A stretch of DNA of 64,000 bases from Paracoccaceae bacterium (GTDB lineage: Bacteria > Pseudomonadota > Alphaproteobacteria > Rhodobacterales > Rhodobacteraceae). The first letter of the stretch is position 1. Every line of letters begins with the position of its first letter. Shown here piece after piece: positions 55,310 to 63,862 of the stretch. Where the stretch lies: assembly GCA_018607905.1 (NCBI GenBank), contig JABBAP010000038.1, forward strand, positions 1-64,000. The letters are read 5' to 3'. The notes below the pieces were generated by a model that was not told where the DNA came from, made no database searches, and was given only the letters and a program-made list of their open reading frames with translations. The position numbers were made by a program, and so were the translations under genes.

Positions 55310-56248
55310 TCATGCCTGATTTTGCGTCAAAATAGCGGCAAGTGCGGCGGATGCCATGCGGGCAGCTGCGGGATCGGCGCGAGATGTTAGCAGGACTGGA
55401 ACTTTGGCCCCCATGACAACACCGCCAGCGCAACCGCCGCCCATGTAAACGAGGGATTTGAAGATCGCGTTGCCTGACACGATGTCTGGCACGACGATGC
55501 AATCCGCTTGGCCTGCGACGGGATCGTCTGTCAGGCCTTTGGTGGCCACGGCTTCTGGCGACAGGATGAGGTCCATCGCCAGCGGGCCAGAAAAATCAGC
55601 GTTTTCGATATTGTCTTTGGCCCATGCGCACAGTTCTGCGGCCTCCACCGAAGAGGGGACCGAGGGAATGGCGGATTCTGTGGCCGATAGAAACGCGACT
55701 TTGGGGCGTTTAATGCCTCGTGCACGGGCCAGATCGACAACGGCTTGCGTGCAGGCTTGGCGGGTTTTCAGATCGGGCGTGACGTTCACAGCAGCGTCTG
55801 AAATTAGCAGGGGTTCATCGCGTCCGGGTGGTGTGATGTGGAAAACGTGGACAAGGCGGCTGGCAGTGCGCAATCCGTTGTCGCGTGTTAACACGCCCTT
55901 CATGAACATGTCGGTGTGAAGGTGACCCTTCATCAAAACATCGGCGTCACCAGAACCGCACAGGGATGCAGCTTTGTTTGCGGCGTCTGCTTCACCTAGC
56001 GTGTCGTGAACGGTAAATGCGGAAATGTCCCAGCCGAGTTTGGCGGCTTCGGCGTAGATTGCATCTGCTTCGCCGACGAAAATCGGGGTCATGATACCAG
56101 CCTGTGTTGCGTCTTTTGCGGCCATCATAGGCAGTTCAGCACCAGCGCGGGCAATGGCGACACGCGGGGCGGTTCCAGTTGCAGCTTGGGCGATAAGAGA
56201 GGCAGGACAATCAGGCGCGGTTTGAGACAGGAAAGCAGAGCGTGGCAT
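55310..56248 (-). CDS. pta: Phosphate acetyltransferase
   Basis: The 312-residue enzyme of the phosphate acetyl/butyryltransferase fold converts acetyl phosphate to acetyl-CoA. Recognisable parts are MKGHLHTDMFMKGVLT, VADRNATLG-like SATESAIPSVPSS and the late DIVSGNAIFKSLVYMGGG. In taurine degraders it consumes the acetyl phosphate made by sulfoacetaldehyde acetyltransferase (Xsc). It heads the pta-soeABC unit, but xsc is absent. Confidence 0.85.
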   Translation of the reverse strand: MPRSAFLSQTAPDCPASLIAQAATGTAPRVAIARAGAELPMMAAKDATQAGIMTPIFVGEADAIYAEAAKLGWDISAFTVHDTLGEADAANKAASLCGSGDADVLMKGHLHTDMFMKGVLTRDNGLRTASRLVHVFHITPPGRDEPLLISDAAVNVTPDLKTRQACTQAVVDLARARGIKRPKVAFLSATESAIPSVPSSVEAAELCAWAKDNIENADFSGPLAMDLILSPEAVATKGLTDDPVAGQADCIVVPDIVSGNAIFKSLVYMGGGCAGGVVMGAKVPVLLTSRADPAAARMASAALAAILTQNQA

Positions 56249-56366
56249 TGGTGGTTCAAGTCCTTTTGGGCAGCAGATTTTGTATCCAGCATTCGAGGGT
56301 TTGTTATTAGGTCCAATTCGCCGTGCGGATGGAGCCAGTTCCTCAAATTTATAACAAATTGTCGAA

Positions 56367-56389
56367 TAATGAGACCACTGGTCTCATTA
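56367..56389. promoter_or_regulatory. Perfect 23-bp operator-like palindrome upstream of pta
   Basis: TAATGAGACCA-C-TGGTCTCATTA has 11-bp arms with no mismatch, 119 nt before the pta start and 129 nt before the GNAT start. Length and symmetry are those of a dimeric repressor site such as GntR-family proteins use. Confidence 0.7.
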
Positions 56390-56517
56390 GTAATAGATAT
56401 GCCAAAAGGCCGCAGATGAGAAGCGGAAACTGTGGTTTCGCGGCGCAAGGGGCGGGGTTGCTGTTTATTGGGTTGATTGGCAGACTGGCGCGAAGCTTAC
56501 ACAAAGGTAAAAGCGCG

Positions 56518-57009
56518 ATGGAAATACGACTGGCGACGGCGGCAGATTTCGACGGTATTTGGCCGATCTTTCAGCAGATCACCTCGGCCGGCACGACCTA
56601 CGCTTATGCGCGGGATACGAATAAAGCCGGCGCGCAGAAGATTTGGATGGATGCGCCGCGCGAAACTTGGGTCGCGGTGGACGGCGGTGTGATTGTCGGG
56701 ACGTATTACATCAAGGCGAACCAAGCGGGCGGCGGCGCGCATGTGTGTAACTGCGGGTATATGGTTGCGAGTGATGCACAGGGGCGTGGGATTGCGCGCG
56801 CGATGTGTGAGCACTCGCAGGTTAGGGCTGTGGAGTTGGGGTTTCTGGCGATGCAGTTTAATTTTGTGTTGGCGACGAATTTGGGTGCGATTGGGCTGTG
56901 GACGAAGTTGGGGTTTGAGGTTGTTGGGCGGTTGCCCGAGGCGTTTGATCATCCAGAGGCAGGGTTTGTGGATGCTGTCGTGATGTTTAAGCGATTGGCG
57001 AAGGGGTAA
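56518..57009 (+). CDS. GNAT-family N-acetyltransferase (Pat-like)
   Basis: The 163-residue protein starts MEIRLATAADFDGIWPIFQQI and has the acetyl-CoA motif VASDAQGRGIARAMCEHS and the tail LGFEVVGRLPEAFDHPEAGFVDAV. This resembles the phosphinothricin/methionine-sulfoximine acetyltransferase branch. ATG 56518 follows AAAGGTAAAAG; the 65-residue upstream extension crosses the palindrome and is not coding. The substrate is unknown. Confidence 0.8.
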   Translation: MEIRLATAADFDGIWPIFQQITSAGTTYAYARDTNKAGAQKIWMDAPRETWVAVDGGVIVGTYYIKANQAGGGAHVCNCGYMVASDAQGRGIARAMCEHSQVRAVELGFLAMQFNFVLATNLGAIGLWTKLGFEVVGRLPEAFDHPEAGFVDAVVMFKRLAKG

Positions 57010-57137
57010 CGCCAACGCTCGGTTCTAAGATATTCTCGGAATGAAATTGTTACTGCCAACTTTTGTCAGGAGCGAGGTGTTAGAAAGGTTTTGTCACGAA
57101 AGACGATTTTGAAAACCTTTGAAGAGAAGTTAGAGCA

Positions 57138-57533
57138 ATGAACAGAACTCCCGTAAATCCTTGGTCATGGTCCCAACAGCTTGGGTACAATCAGGCAGAA
57201 ATTATTACACAAACCACACGACAGCTAAATTGTGCTGGGCAAACGGCGGTGGACGGTGATGGGAATCCACAGCACGGGGATGACATGCGCAAGCAGATCG
57301 CGTTGGCATTGGATAATCTTGAGGCGGTTCTTAGCGGTGCGCAAATGGACCTTACCAATATCACGCGGTTGGTCATTTATGCGACGGATGTTGACGAGGC
57401 GATGAAGAATTTTGATCTGCTGGGAATGCGGTTTGGGCCAATTGGTGCCGCGCCTCCGATGACGTTGCTTGGGGTCACGCGGCTTGCGATACCTTCGTTG
57501 ATGTTTGAAATTGAAGCGACGGCAGCCGATTAA
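57138..57533 (+). CDS. RidA-family (YjgF/YER057c/UK114) protein
   Basis: The 131-residue protein has the RidA fold markers TRQLNCAGQTAVDGDGNPQHGDD, MRKQIALALDNLEAVLSGA and TRLVIYATDVDEAM. The expected deaminase Arg-Ala-Val-like strand is replaced by PPMTLLGVTRLA, so true enamine/imine deaminase activity is likely but not certain. It ends at a bidirectional terminator. Confidence 0.8.
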   Translation: MNRTPVNPWSWSQQLGYNQAEIITQTTRQLNCAGQTAVDGDGNPQHGDDMRKQIALALDNLEAVLSGAQMDLTNITRLVIYATDVDEAMKNFDLLGMRFGPIGAAPPMTLLGVTRLAIPSLMFEIEATAAD

Positions 57534-57554
57534 CCCGTTGAGTTGGTTTCACGA

Positions 57555-57584
57555 AAAAGGGCCGCTCGAATGAGCGGCCCTTTT
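57555..57584. terminator. Bidirectional terminator between ridA and tauC
   Basis: AAAAGGGCCGCTC-GAAT-GAGCGGCCCTTTT, a perfect 13-bp stem ending in T on both strands. Confidence 0.92.
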
Positions 57585-57606
57585 GAATTTAGATGGTTCG
57601 GCTAAA

Positions 57607-58935
57607 TCAGCCTTTGCCTTTCCATGGCACCAATTTGGTTTCTGCCATGCGCATCAGAACGTCGATGCCCAGACCGATCACACCAATGATGATGATACCG
57701 ATGATGACGATGTCGGTGAGCTGGAATTTGGAGGCGGCGATAATCATTTTACCCGCACCCTTTTCAGCAGCAACCAATTCGGCGGCAACAACTGTGCCCC
57801 AACAGACGCCCATTGCAACCCGCGCACCTGTGAAAATCTCAGGCAGGGAGTTCGGCAAGATCACCTTCGTGAGGAGCTGACGTTTACTGGCCCCAAGCGA
57901 GTAGGCGGCGTGGACTTTGGAAATGCTAACACCTGAAACACCTGCGCGTGCTGCGATGATCATGATCCAGAGTGCAGCAAGGAAGAGGAGCGAGATTTTG
58001 CCCTGTTCGCCGATGCCGAACCAAATGATCACCAGCGGGATAAGCGCAAGCGGTGGTACGGGGCGCATCACTTCGACGATTGGGTCGAACCAACCGCGCA
58101 GCCATGAATTGAGCCCGATCGCAAAGCCAAGTGGAATGCCGAACAAGCAACCAAGAGCAAAACCGATGACAACACGGAACAGGGACCAGAACACGTTTTC
58201 CCAAAGACCAACGCCTTGGTAGCCGTTTTTGTTCAGGTTGATAAAGCTGCTCCATACTTTTTCAGGTGGAGGCAAATAGAGAGCTTCCATCGTGCGCCCA
58301 GTGGAGGGGCGAATGGAAAGGCTGCCTTGTTTGGTCACCAAAATTTCGCCACTTGCAAACGGATACACGTTTTCGCGCTCAACCGGTTGGCCGTTGATGG
58401 CGATGACTTCGTAGCCTTCTTCTTTGCCGCCTTCGTCATTGTTCTGAGCTTTGACGATCTTGGACCGACGTTCTGGTATTAAGATGATGTCGTCTTTGGC
58501 GAAGCTGTTGCCTTCAGCCGCGTTCGTTAGTTTTTCAGGTGACTTGTTATCCGATGAATGCACACGCACATAAACGGTTGCGCTGGCTTCTTGGCCAGCT
58601 GCATTGCGCGCAGTGTATTCAAACTGTGTGTCGCCTGTAAAGGCTGGGGCAAGAACGGTCGGGATCAAAGATGAGCCCGTTGCGATGCACCAGATCAAGA
58701 AGATCGACAGAATGGACGCCACAGAGGCGAAACGATTTGCGACAACCGAGCTTTCGTCCCCGAAAGTGACGGTTTTCAAACTGGCGTAGCCGCGTGCTTT
58801 GTCGCGTGTCGCGTCGTACAGCTTGAATAGGTAGTTGATCGCAAGGCTGAACAGCACAAAAAGACCAAAGATGACGGCAATGCCGATCACCATCCAGAAG
58901 GCGGTGAAGAGGGCGTCTATAATTTCAAACCACAT
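57607..58935 (-). CDS. tauC: Taurine-type ABC transporter permease with a long N-terminal extension
   Basis: The 442-residue permease has the usual TauC/SsuC core in the last 250 residues (VFWSLFRVVIGFALGCLFGIPLG, SLGASKRQLLTKVILPNSLPEIFTGARVAMG). The first 190 residues add two helices (about 8-35 and 70-95) and a periplasmic domain with YTARNAAGQEASATVYVRV and VIAINGQPV segments. Typical TauC is about 270 residues. ATG 58935 overlaps the tauB stop by 1 nt (TAATG). Confidence 0.82.
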   Translation of the reverse strand: MWFEIIDALFTAFWMVIGIAVIFGLFVLFSLAINYLFKLYDATRDKARGYASLKTVTFGDESSVVANRFASVASILSIFLIWCIATGSSLIPTVLAPAFTGDTQFEYTARNAAGQEASATVYVRVHSSDNKSPEKLTNAAEGNSFAKDDIILIPERRSKIVKAQNNDEGGKEEGYEVIAINGQPVERENVYPFASGEILVTKQGSLSIRPSTGRTMEALYLPPPEKVWSSFINLNKNGYQGVGLWENVFWSLFRVVIGFALGCLFGIPLGFAIGLNSWLRGWFDPIVEVMRPVPPLALIPLVIIWFGIGEQGKISLLFLAALWIMIIAARAGVSGVSISKVHAAYSLGASKRQLLTKVILPNSLPEIFTGARVAMGVCWGTVVAAELVAAEKGAGKMIIAASKFQLTDIVIIGIIIIGVIGLGIDVLMRMAETKLVPWKGKG

Positions 58936-59738
58936 TATGCTGTCTCCGTCCGACCCATGATTTCTTCTTCCATATCCCAAATCATGGATAGGATTTCATC
59001 ACGGCGTTGCCCAAATTCTGGGTGGCGTTTTACTTCGCGCAGGTCTTGGCCGACGCCAAGTTCTGCAAAGGGCAATTGATATTCTTTGTGCACACGGCCC
59101 GGGCGCGGTGCCATAACCAGAAGGCGTTCGCCCAGCAGAAGGGCTTCTTCAACCGAGTGGGTGATCAGAATGATGGTTTTGCCGGTCTTTTTCCAGATGT
59201 CGAGCACGAGGCTTTGCATCTTTTCGCGGGTCAACGCATCGAGCGCGCCAAGGGGTTCGTCCATCAGGATCACGTCAGGTTCGTTTGCAAGGCAACGGGC
59301 CAAGGCCACACGTTGTTGCATACCACCGGACATTTCGTAGATCATCTTTTCGCCAAAATCTTGCAGGCCAACAATATCGAGCAGCTCTTCGACTTTCTCG
59401 TTGATTTGCGCTTTTGGCATGCCCTTCATTTTGGGGCCGAAACCGATGTTCTGGGTGACGTCCATCCATTCAAACAAGGCGCCATGTTGAAACACCATGC
59501 CGCGTTTCGGGCTGGGGCCAACAATGTTTTCACCAGACAGAGACATTTTGCCTTCTGTGGGGGCCAAAAAGCCTGCGAGAATGTTGAGAAGTGTTGATTT
59601 ACCGCAACCAGATGGGCCCAGAACTGACATCAGTTCGCCCTCCTTGATGTTGAGGTTGATGTTTTTAAGAGCTTCGACTTTGCCGCCATTGGGCAATTCG
59701 AAGGTCATAGAAACATCGTCGATGACCAATCCAGACAT
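58935..59738 (-). CDS. tauB: Taurine-type ABC transporter ATP-binding protein
   Basis: The 267-residue ATPase has Walker A GPSGCGKSTLLN, signature MSGGMQQRVALAR, Walker B VILMDEPLGALD and switch His in ILITHSVEEALL. This is the nitrate/sulfonate/taurine class. It lies between tauA and tauC on the minus strand. Confidence 0.9.
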   Translation of the reverse strand: MSGLVIDDVSMTFELPNGGKVEALKNINLNIKEGELMSVLGPSGCGKSTLLNILAGFLAPTEGKMSLSGENIVGPSPKRGMVFQHGALFEWMDVTQNIGFGPKMKGMPKAQINEKVEELLDIVGLQDFGEKMIYEMSGGMQQRVALARCLANEPDVILMDEPLGALDALTREKMQSLVLDIWKKTGKTIILITHSVEEALLLGERLLVMAPRPGRVHKEYQLPFAELGVGQDLREVKRHPEFGQRRDEILSMIWDMEEEIMGRTETA

Positions 59739-59776
59739 GAGGCGTCCCTGTTTTGTTATGTTTTTGGGGGGAGTGG

Positions 59777-59806
59777 GATGCGGCCCCGTTCGAACGGGGC
59801 CGCATC
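59777..59806. repeat. Perfect 30-bp palindrome between tauA and tauB
   Basis: GATGCGGCCCCGTTC/GAACGGGGCCGCATC has no loop mismatch. T residues follow only on the plus strand, so on the tau mRNA it is more likely a stabilising 3' stem for tauA than a full terminator. Confidence 0.8.
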
Positions 59807-59840
59807 TTTTTCGTTCAGCGCCGTTTACACGGCAGGCTGA

Positions 59841-60830
59841 TTACATTTTTGAAGCAGCTTCCAAGTAGGAAGAGTTCACAACTGCGGAATAGTCGGACAG
59901 TGGTGTGATCTTGTCACCAAGGCCAGCTGCTGCTGCTGTAAGGAAGTCAGCAACGCCGCCACCCATCCAGTCAGCGGACAGTTGAGTTGCAGTTGATGGG
60001 AATACAAAAGTGCCGATAACAGCAGTTGTACCTTCCATGTCCATACCAGCTTCTTTTGCGATGCCAGCCATCATTGGCGCTGGATCCGCTGCGTAAGCTG
60101 CGTTCATTTCAGCAGTGATCGCCAAGAATTTAGCCAGAATGTCTGGGTTTTCTTCGCCGAATGCTGTTGGAACAGACGTTACGTCGAACACTTTGCCAAC
60201 AACTGCTTCTTTTTCAGCGCCGGAAATGATCGGGTTGCCGTGCTGTTTCATTGTGCGCAAAGAACCACCCCAACCACATGCCATAGCAAGGTCTGTGGAC
60301 GGTTGGCTGAATGCTGCAGCGGAATCAGAAGGTGCCATGTCAACGATTGTGAAGTCAGCTTCGGTCATGCCGAAATGCTTGATCTGAGCCAAGAAGCCAG
60401 AATGCGCAGCTGTACCAAGTGGAACAGCAACTTTCTTGCCTTTAAGGTCCATCACGTTGTCTTTTGTGATTTCCAGCTCGGAGCGCACAACACAGTTGTC
60501 GTTGTCAGAGTATGACACAGCGATGTCTACAACTTGAAGGTCCTGACCTGCAGCTGTTGCCACCAAGAAAGGTGTCACGCCTTGGGAGTAGGAAATGTGT
60601 ACGTCGCCAGACGCCATAGCTGCGGACATTGCTGTACCCGCGTCGAATGCTACCCATTTCACTGGAATGCCCAGTTTTTCAGCATAGAGTTTGTTTGCTT
60701 GTGCGTGCTGGTTTGGTGTTGGCCATTCCAAGAAATACGCAACAACCAGTTCGTCCAGTGCGTTTGCAGCTGTACCTGTTGTCGCAGCGAGGGCAACGGC
60801 CATAGCTGTAAGTGTGTTCGTGAATTTCAT
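59841..60830 (-). CDS. tauA: Taurine-type ABC transporter periplasmic binding protein
   Basis: The 329-residue protein has a signal peptide (ending GTAANA-LD) and the sulfonate-binding fold (VVAYFLEWPTPNQHAQANK, YSQGVTPFLVATAAGQDLQVVDIA). ATG 60830 follows GGGAG at 6 nt; the track start adds 9 residues. It is the first tau gene. Taurine is inferred from tauBC and the adjacent TauR regulator; a different short sulfonate is possible. Confidence 0.87.
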   Translation of the reverse strand: MKFTNTLTAMAVALAATTGTAANALDELVVAYFLEWPTPNQHAQANKLYAEKLGIPVKWVAFDAGTAMSAAMASGDVHISYSQGVTPFLVATAAGQDLQVVDIAVSYSDNDNCVVRSELEITKDNVMDLKGKKVAVPLGTAAHSGFLAQIKHFGMTEADFTIVDMAPSDSAAAFSQPSTDLAMACGWGGSLRTMKQHGNPIISGAEKEAVVGKVFDVTSVPTAFGEENPDILAKFLAITAEMNAAYAADPAPMMAGIAKEAGMDMEGTTAVIGTFVFPSTATQLSADWMGGGVADFLTAAAAGLGDKITPLSDYSAVVNSSYLEAASKM

Positions 60831-60996
60831 GTTATTCTCCCTGATCTTCAGGCGCATGTTAGCCCTGAAGCGATTTGACTATCCGAGGCGGCCTAACAGA
60901 TGGCAACGCTCGGGCGGACATTGGACTCGTTTTAATGGAACTGGATAGTGCCAGTTGACCCATTGAATGATTCCAACGCCCTGCACTGTGACAAAA

Positions 60997-61006
60997 CTGG
61001 CCCTAA
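60997..61006 (+). promoter_or_regulatory. TauR-box-like site upstream of tauA
   Basis: CTGGCCCTAA matches CTGGACYTAA at 9 of 10 positions, in the same orientation as the sites before tauR. Weaker copies TTGGACTCGT (60921) and CTGGATAGTG (60941) lie nearer to tauA. Confidence 0.4.
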
Positions 61007-61010
61007 AGTG

Positions 61011-62471
61011 CTAGCTGTTTTTTATGGCTTGGGAAATGATGGCGACGCCTTTGGGGATGGCCGTGCTGTCGATCGAAGAATAGGCGAGGCGGTAGTGGTT
61101 GTGGGGCCCTGAGCGGCCTTCAAAAAATGGTGCGCCTGGTTCGATGAGCACGCCTTTGGTCTTTAGGTCTGCTGCAAGATGTAGTGTATTTATGTGATCT
61201 GGTGCCCGCATCCAAAAAGAGGATCCACCAAAGGAGGCGGTGCCCGCAACGGTAAGCCCGTGTTCCTCTAATGCTTTGGCCATGACTTGGCGACGTTCAA
61301 AATAGGCATCTTTCATGCGACGGATCAAAGCATCGTAATGCCCAAGTGCCAGAAAGTTGGCAGTGGTGCGCTGCATATGTCCGGGCGGATGGCGCAAAAC
61401 GGTGGAGCGCAGGGCGCGGGCCTGACGAATAAGGGGTTCGGAGGCCACGAGGTAGCCAAGGCGCAGCCCTGGAAACAGTGATTTGGAAAAGCTGCCGATG
61501 TAGATAACGCGCCCTTCAGTATCGAGGGATTTGAGCGCGGGAGATGGCGAATTCAGGAACGACATTTCAAATTCATAGTCATCTTCGACGATGATCATGT
61601 TGTGTTCTGAGGCGAGTTTCAGCAGCGCGTGACGACGGTTCATCGGCATCGTGGCCGCCGTTGGCGCGTGGTGGCTGGGGGTGGTGAACACGACATCGGT
61701 GTCGGTGGGCAGTTTGGCAGGATTTAACCCTTCGCTGTCCACATCAATCGCAGTTAGACGGCTTTCTGATTGGCGCAAAACACCGCGCAGACCTGGGTAG
61801 CCCGGATTTTCAAATGCGGCGTGTTTGTTGGGGCCAAGTAGGAGTTGTGCCACCATCCAAAGGGCGTTTTGTGCGCCCACGGTCAACAAAATTTGATCAC
61901 GATTGGCGTGGATGCCACGCCGTGTCAGGGTGTGGCGGGCAATAAAGTCGATCAATTGGGGATCGTCTTCTTCGGCGTAATCAGATGTGAGGCTGTCGAA
62001 TTCCTTCTTGCCGAGAGCTTGGTGGGCGCACAAGCGCCAGTTTGAATGGGAAAACAGTTTCGGGTCCGCTTGGCCGTAGATGAACGGGTAGGGGTAGGAT
62101 TGCCAGTTGAAGGTTTTTTCGACTTTGGCAGCGCCCGCGTATTTGCGTTGTAGCGCCTGATCCCAATCGACCTGATCTTGTTGGGGTGCGGTTGTGCCGT
62201 CAAAAGCAGATGAGGGTGCGTCGTCAGCGACGAAAAAGCCAGAACGGGAACGAGTGGCGAGGTATCCGTCTGCGACAAGTTCTTGGTAAGACAGTGTGAC
62301 GGTGATGCGGCTGATGCCGAGGTGTTTTGCAAGTTTGCGCGACGACGGCAGGCGCTCGCCCGGAAGGAAGCGTCGCGATAAGATTGCGGAGGCCACGATT
62401 TGACGGATCTGGCTTTGCAAGCTGCCTTCAAACGCGGTGTCGAGGAAAAAGAGGTCTTCGGATAGGGCCAT
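61011..62471 (-). CDS. tauR: TauR-type MocR/GntR regulator with aminotransferase-like domain
   Basis: The 486-residue protein has a GntR winged helix at the N terminus (LPSSRKLAKHLGISRITVTLSYQEL) and a class I aminotransferase-like domain with the PLP Lys in IYIGSFSKSLFPGLRLGYL. MocR proteins sense PLP and an amino donor. TauR of R. capsulatus activates taurine genes. Here it adjoins tauABC. A TTTACG-N16-TTATAC promoter ends just before the ATG, so the message may be leaderless. Confidence 0.87.
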   Translation of the reverse strand: MALSEDLFFLDTAFEGSLQSQIRQIVASAILSRRFLPGERLPSSRKLAKHLGISRITVTLSYQELVADGYLATRSRSGFFVADDAPSSAFDGTTAPQQDQVDWDQALQRKYAGAAKVEKTFNWQSYPYPFIYGQADPKLFSHSNWRLCAHQALGKKEFDSLTSDYAEEDDPQLIDFIARHTLTRRGIHANRDQILLTVGAQNALWMVAQLLLGPNKHAAFENPGYPGLRGVLRQSESRLTAIDVDSEGLNPAKLPTDTDVVFTTPSHHAPTAATMPMNRRHALLKLASEHNMIIVEDDYEFEMSFLNSPSPALKSLDTEGRVIYIGSFSKSLFPGLRLGYLVASEPLIRQARALRSTVLRHPPGHMQRTTANFLALGHYDALIRRMKDAYFERRQVMAKALEEHGLTVAGTASFGGSSFWMRAPDHINTLHLAADLKTKGVLIEPGAPFFEGRSGPHNHYRLAYSSIDSTAIPKGVAIISQAIKNS

Positions 62472-62483
62472 AAGTCCGTATAA

Positions 62484-62515
62484 CTGGACTTAATTGGCGC
62501 GTAAAGTGGACTTAA
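62484..62515 (+). promoter_or_regulatory. Two TauR-like boxes before tauR
   Basis: CTGGACTTAA (62484-62493) and GTGGACTTAA (62506-62515) are direct repeats offset 22 bp. They match the CTGGACYTAA pair that I recall for R. capsulatus TauR. They overlap the putative -35 and spacer of tauR, which fits autorepression. Confidence 0.7.
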
Positions 62516-62518
62516 TCC

Positions 62519-63214
62519 TTACAGCTTTAAAAACTGGGATCGTTCGCCATCGTGACTGAAGAACGGGACAGAGTGTTCGCCGTCTGGGTTGGAAAGTCGA
62601 TTTTCCACTTCGGCCAAGACGACTTCGGTGATGAAGGGAAGGTCGAATTCGCGAGATTTTGCCAGTGGGATCCATTGCAGATGGGAAAGCTCGTCTTCGG
62701 CGCGCGAGAAATCATCAAGGTCACCTTGGATCAAATCGGCGCGCCCTAAGAAGAAACGCGCATCAAAACGGCGCGGACGACCCGGAGGCGTGATGGCGCG
62801 GAAGATGAATTCGAGTCCGGATGGGTCGGGTAGGTTGCCTGCTTGAAAAAAGCTCTGCCAGTTTTCTGGCTGTGTGCCGGCGAGGGTTGTTGCTTGGTCG
62901 GATGGGGTTCCGATAGCGTGGCCTGTTTCTTCCCACATTTCACGAATTGCAGCGGCCAAAAGGGGCCCCGCCAGATCTGGCGCGGATTGATTGCCCAAGC
63001 GCGCCATACAAGTTGGCGCTGCTGTGCCGTTCATCGTGACATTGGCGTCAGCCGCATCTAGGCCACCGCCCGGAAACACAAATTTATTGGGCATGAAAAC
63101 AGCGGCCTTGCCTCGTTGCCCCATTAAGACGTGTGGGCCATCGCCTGTTTCGCGCACCAAAATAACGGTGGCGGCGTTTTTGATTGGAACATCTTTGAGC
63201 GGAGTATCGGACAT
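62519..63214 (-). CDS. NUDIX hydrolase
   Basis: The 231-residue protein has a Nudix box with AAAIREMWEETGHAIG (REUXEEXGU) preceded by VFPGGGLDAAD. The long linker and the C-terminal half (RFFLGRADLIQGDLDDFSRAED) are those of the RNA/coenzyme A or NADH-type large NUDIX proteins in alphaproteobacteria. The substrate is probably a nucleoside diphosphate derivative. It sits where tpa is found in related taurine loci. Confidence 0.82.
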   Translation of the reverse strand: MSDTPLKDVPIKNAATVILVRETGDGPHVLMGQRGKAAVFMPNKFVFPGGGLDAADANVTMNGTAAPTCMARLGNQSAPDLAGPLLAAAIREMWEETGHAIGTPSDQATTLAGTQPENWQSFFQAGNLPDPSGLEFIFRAITPPGRPRRFDARFFLGRADLIQGDLDDFSRAEDELSHLQWIPLAKSREFDLPFITEVVLAEVENRLSNPDGEHSVPFFSHDGERSQFLKL

Positions 63215-63281
63215 AAGGAGCGCCTGCTGTTGCTTGCGCCCATATAAATCGGGGAGGGATCAGAAAGTCTAGCGGTTCTGG

Positions 63282-63701
63282 CTACTGTGCTGAGGATTGC
63301 GCAGCGTCACGGCCAAAACCATGCATGCGTTTGGCCCATTGGAGTCCAACAAACACACCTTTGATGCGTGGCAACAAATATAGCGCCAATGCCACAAATG
63401 CGACGGTGAATCCGACCGTCATAACAAATGTATTTGGCCGCCATGTTTCAAAAACAAACATAATAAGCGGCGCCAACAGGTGGCCACAGACAAGGATCGT
63501 GACATAGGCAGGGCCGTCATCGGCGCGGTGGTGGTGCAATTCTTCGGAACAGACTTCGCAGGTGTCGCGCACCTTTAGGTATCCCTTAAGCAACGGGCCA
63601 GCGCCGCAATTTGGGCATTTACGACGCCAACCGCGCAGCATTGCAGGTTTGGCTTCGCGTTCTACCAAATCGGCGCTGATGATGTGATCTGTTTGTTCCA
63701 T
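63282..63701 (-). CDS. DUF983-family membrane protein
   Basis: The 139-residue protein has a zinc-ribbon pair (CPNCGAGPLLKG, CEVC) followed by two membrane helices (about 68-90 and 95-115), the DUF983 pattern. The likely start is as listed; an in-frame ATG at MLRGWRRKCP gives a shorter form. Function unknown. It follows the same strand as the NUDIX gene, 67 nt upstream of it. Confidence 0.82.
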   Translation of the reverse strand: MEQTDHIISADLVEREAKPAMLRGWRRKCPNCGAGPLLKGYLKVRDTCEVCSEELHHHRADDGPAYVTILVCGHLLAPLIMFVFETWRPNTFVMTVGFTVAFVALALYLLPRIKGVFVGLQWAKRMHGFGRDAAQSSAQ

Positions 63702-63862
63702 GACAGTTATCTAGGGGTTTGGGATTAAAAAAGAACTGGGACAACCTGTCTTGCGGCGCGATGTCGCAAATTAATTTTGAAATCAGCGACGGAAATCAGT
63801 GTTGCTCACCGTATCACTGGCATAAAAAAACACAGTAAAAGTAAACAGGAAAGAGTAAAGCT

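Noticed and set aside
56323-56517. 65-residue N-terminal extension of the GNAT protein
   Set aside because: It crosses the perfect palindrome and has noncoding composition; homologous GNATs start at MEIR.
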